Positions 61,435 through 64,000 of a stretch of 64,000 nt of DNA are shown in pieces. The notes under the pieces are model-generated. The model made no database searches. It saw nothing but the letters and a program-made list of their open reading frames with translations, and was not told where the DNA came from. This DNA is from Caenorhabditis elegans (taxonomy: Eukaryota; Nematoda; Chromadorea; Rhabditida; Rhabditidae), in contig NC_003283.11 in assembly GCF_000002985.6 (NCBI RefSeq), forward strand, positions 5,890,001-5,954,000, written 5' to 3'. The number at the start of each line of letters is the position of its first letter. Within the stretch, counting starts at the first letter, position 1. The position numbers and the translations under genes were made by a program.

Positions 61435-63766
61435 ATGACATTTCACAAGAATTCTTCCCGTCATTCGTTCCAATATCAACATCCATTCCGAGCTCCAGAC
61501 GAAGAAGAAGAATTGGCTCATATTCATATCACAATACGATATGCTCTGATCGTTTTTGGATTGGTTCCGGTTGTATTGTTCCTGATTGGAATTTGGATTG
61601 CGGCACATCCACATTTTACAGAAGTGGATCCCACGCCGAATACGACGAAATATATCAGAGAAAATTATCATGTAAGTTAGAGTTCTACACTTTTGCACAG
61701 TAGATTTATTATCTAAACTGCTATGTTTTGCATAAAATTAGTAGATTTATGATTCTATGATTATATGATCTATTGGCTCGGAGGACAAAGTAGGCATACA
61801 AATGTCTGCTTGCTTGAACCTCAACCAAAACTTCAGCCAAACGCCAAGCACCTGAGTTAGCCTCACAACCCAAAAAAACAATTAGCAGGCAGGCAAAGCT
61901 TGGTAGGTAGGCACGAAACATCCCTGCCTACCATGGTAGACCTACATTATTTAATGACTCTATGTAAATCAAATTTTAAAGGTATTAAACGGCGCGGTTA
62001 TTCCGATTTGTACCACATTCTGGCATTTAAATTGAGGGCCTCTGGAACCTTTTCCCGTTTCGATGGCGAGTAAAAAACTGGATATCTAACGCTAGATACG
62101 TTTAGTGCCCTCAATTATCAAAAAGTTCCTGACTGGCAGAGATCGAAAAGTCTTCCAAATTTTAAAAAAATCACCTATCTGAACTTAAAAAACATGAGTC
62201 ATGACGTTCCAGGTTAATGAAACTAGTCCTAGCAGAATTTGGGTCTACTGGACAAATGGTGGTAAGTTTAATATTGATCCCTGGTGGAACAACCTATTTG
62301 TCAAAAATCAATCCGCCTATGTTTTTGGGTTTGGGAACCATAGTTTCTGTAACGTAAGCCTTTCTTCAATACAACAGTTAAAAAATTCTAATTAATTTCA
62401 GCCTCGCCTCGACAAATCGTATAAGTATACCTGGACAACATCGATATACCGAGCTTCCCAGCTGTACGCTAGTGTCCAGGTAGGATATGACAAAATGATT
62501 TGATATGATGATAAGGAAGGGATTGATCAGTGAGAAGATTTTGAATTGAAAGGGAATACGTATCTTGTGTTTTGATGACGTGGAGTGAAATGAAAATCAT
62601 GGATTGAAAGGCGTTATATATAAAAAAATTTTGGGAGACTCGAAACAAATATTTAATTTTTAATTTCTAGACTGGATTCCGATATGGATTATTATTCGTG
62701 TTTCTTCCAATGGTTCTCAACTCATTTATCCTCGCCAAAACACTAGTTATTGAAAACAAAACCTTCACATCATTAATGATAGGTAAGTCTTGTTAAAGTC
62801 TGAAATACTATTCTTATCGTACATATGTTCTAGGAACCCTATATTTCTGCAATGAAGTTGCAATGCATATTTCATATTTTTGTGTCACGACGTTGCATGT
62901 GGAATTCGAAGGGAGTTGTGAGTCATAGTCGTTGTTTTCCAGAGAGAATATATTATTTCAGATATTCCATACAGCAGCGTCTACTTCTCAATTGCAATGA
63001 TTCTGTCAATGTCGAAGTTGATGCTGAGAAATTTTACAGAGGTAAAGGGTTTTCGTTTGTTTCAAAACTATAGTTTGCTTTTTGGAAATTGTATCACTTG
63101 CCATTAAACTTCAAAGCTGACTTTTTTGAGCAATTTGGAAGTTTTTAAAACCAAATTCTGGGGTCTAGACTATCTAAGCATTACTCAGAAGATCTTCTCT
63201 CAAAAACGTGATTTTCCAACTCTTGCTATTCGCCAAGTGTGAGTTCCATCCAAAATGAGAACTGTAACCAATCAGCGATTTGCTCCTCCCAATTTTGAAC
63301 CAATCAGATGGAGTGTGCAGAGTTTGAAATCTCTGATTGATTCGAATGTGGGCGCGGCTTTCATTTTGGAGGGAATTCAAACAGGGAAATTGGCTTCAGT
63401 TCGAAATTTAAATTTTCAGCCAATCGGATTAACAACCATACTACGAAGTGTTGGGCTTCTGATTATCATAATTGCACATGACCCACTGGCAGCCAACGTC
63501 CAAGATTTTGTGGATCACGTATACTGCGATACATTTGGTATAAAATCTCACTTTTTCTTATAATTAAAGTTCAATTTTCAGTTTCTCCAAAAGTATGCTT
63601 CCTCGAACTTGCCTGCATTGGTATCTTATTCCTTAATAATCTTTACGACGTAAATCAAACTCAAAATCTACATCTTGTAGTCTCACAGACTGCCGACGAC
63701 CAAAGCATCCAGAAAATGGCAAAGAAATCAGTTTTCAGACGAGTGAAAGTAGCGAGGAGAGCCTGA
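61435..63766 (+). CDS. Multi-pass membrane protein of unknown function
   Basis: Eight exons (61435-61671, 62213-62353, 62402-62479, 62671-62782, 62834-62917, 62962-63041, 63420-63537, 63582-63766) join in phase to 344 residues. I do not recognise the family. The N-terminal 40 residues are polar and acidic (FRAPDEEEELAHIH). Span 1 is YALIVFGLVPVVLFLIGIWI. A lumenal or extracellular loop of about 100 residues with possible N-glycosylation sites (VNETS, NHSF) and WTNGGKFNIDPWWNN follows. Four to five further hydrophobic segments include YGLLFVFLPMVLNSFILAK, SIAMILSMSKLML, VGLLIIIIAHDPLA and CFLELACIGILFL. The tail is basic (KKSVFRRVKVARRA). The overall layout could suit a conserved small membrane protein such as a transporter accessory. 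A GTAAGT inside exon 2 (62262) is a cryptic donor. Confidence 0.75.
61780..61935. repeat. TAGGCAGG/GCAGGCA-type dispersed repeat
   Basis: Within the first intron of the last gene, words such as TAGCAGGCAGGCAAAGC, GGTAGGTAGGCACG and CCTGCCTACCATGGTAGACC form direct and inverted repeats. The vocabulary matches that at 245-330. Confidence 0.45.
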
Positions 63767-64000
63767 ATTAATTTTTTAAAAGAAAATTTGACATTTTAGA
63801 TCCGGTGATTCTACTTTGATCTCAATTATAAATTATTAGAAATTATTATTGATAAAGAATGAATGCAATAAATTATTGATATGAAATAAAAAGAGAGAGA
63901 GAGAAGAAAATGGCCAATGAAAAGCAAGAGAAATCAATAATACACGTGGAATATTCTAAAGTATGGAGATTGCTGATGTATATCTATTTGGTCGAGTTGT
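63767..64000. other. 3' flank at window end
   Basis: AATAAA signals at about 63868 and 63885 follow the last stop. A short GAGAGAGAGAG run lies at 63892-63903. Nothing coding is visible to the window edge. Confidence 0.5.

Noticed and set aside
1-64000. tRNA, rRNA, CRISPR arrays, prokaryotic operons or viral genes
   Set aside because: I looked for tRNA T-loop words, array-like regular repeats and polymerase or integrase motifs and saw none. Small RNA genes such as snoRNAs cannot be excluded by eye.

Overview
The window looks like nematode genomic DNA, almost certainly Caenorhabditis and most likely C. elegans. It is AT-rich, with many 44-60 nt introns ending in TTTTCAG-like acceptors, acceptors just upstream of start codons (spliced-leader sites), and nematode-expanded families: serpentine receptors of the srd, srsx and srw class, a Ground-like protein, DUF229, GT92 and TIL proteins. 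The crooked-neck and PAPS-transporter pair recalls C. elegans chromosome V, but that is memory and was not checked. All gene models are hand-built from the sequence. In most models every internal junction keeps phase, and the exceptions are stated.

Layout. 1-3345: non-coding. 3346-4874 (+): HAD-type phosphatase. 5388-8443 (+): secreted Ground-like protein. 8538-10043 (-): srd receptor A. 12248-14831 (+): ubiquitin-specific protease. 15015-16351 (-): srd receptor B, paralogue of A. 17408-19740 (+): predicted type I membrane protein. 19776-20223: short inverted-repeat transposon. 22766-23744 (+): small secreted peptide. 24227-27810 (-): mitochondrial PPR/LRPPRC-like protein. 28182-29762 (-): secreted TIL-domain inhibitor. 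32545-34605 and 37647-40417 (+): two srsx receptors. 40924-43363 (+): GT92 glycosyltransferase. 43426-46769 (-): DUF229 protein carrying one frameshift. 47096-49257 (+): srw receptor. 50033-53176 (+): splicing factor crooked neck. 53489-59562 (+): PAPS transporter pst-1. 61435-63766 (+): multi-pass membrane protein of unknown function.

There is no single pathway. The two srd genes and the two srsx genes are local duplicates whose intron positions and most exon lengths are conserved. The crooked-neck and pst-1 genes are spaced like a nematode operon. The introns of pst-1 hold three hairpin-type repeats, and its last intron appears to lack the AG acceptor. The clearest anomalies are that acceptor, the one-base frameshift in the DUF229 gene, the inverted-repeat element at 19776 and the uncharacterised small secreted peptide. 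I found no evidence of a wholly new multi-gene system.
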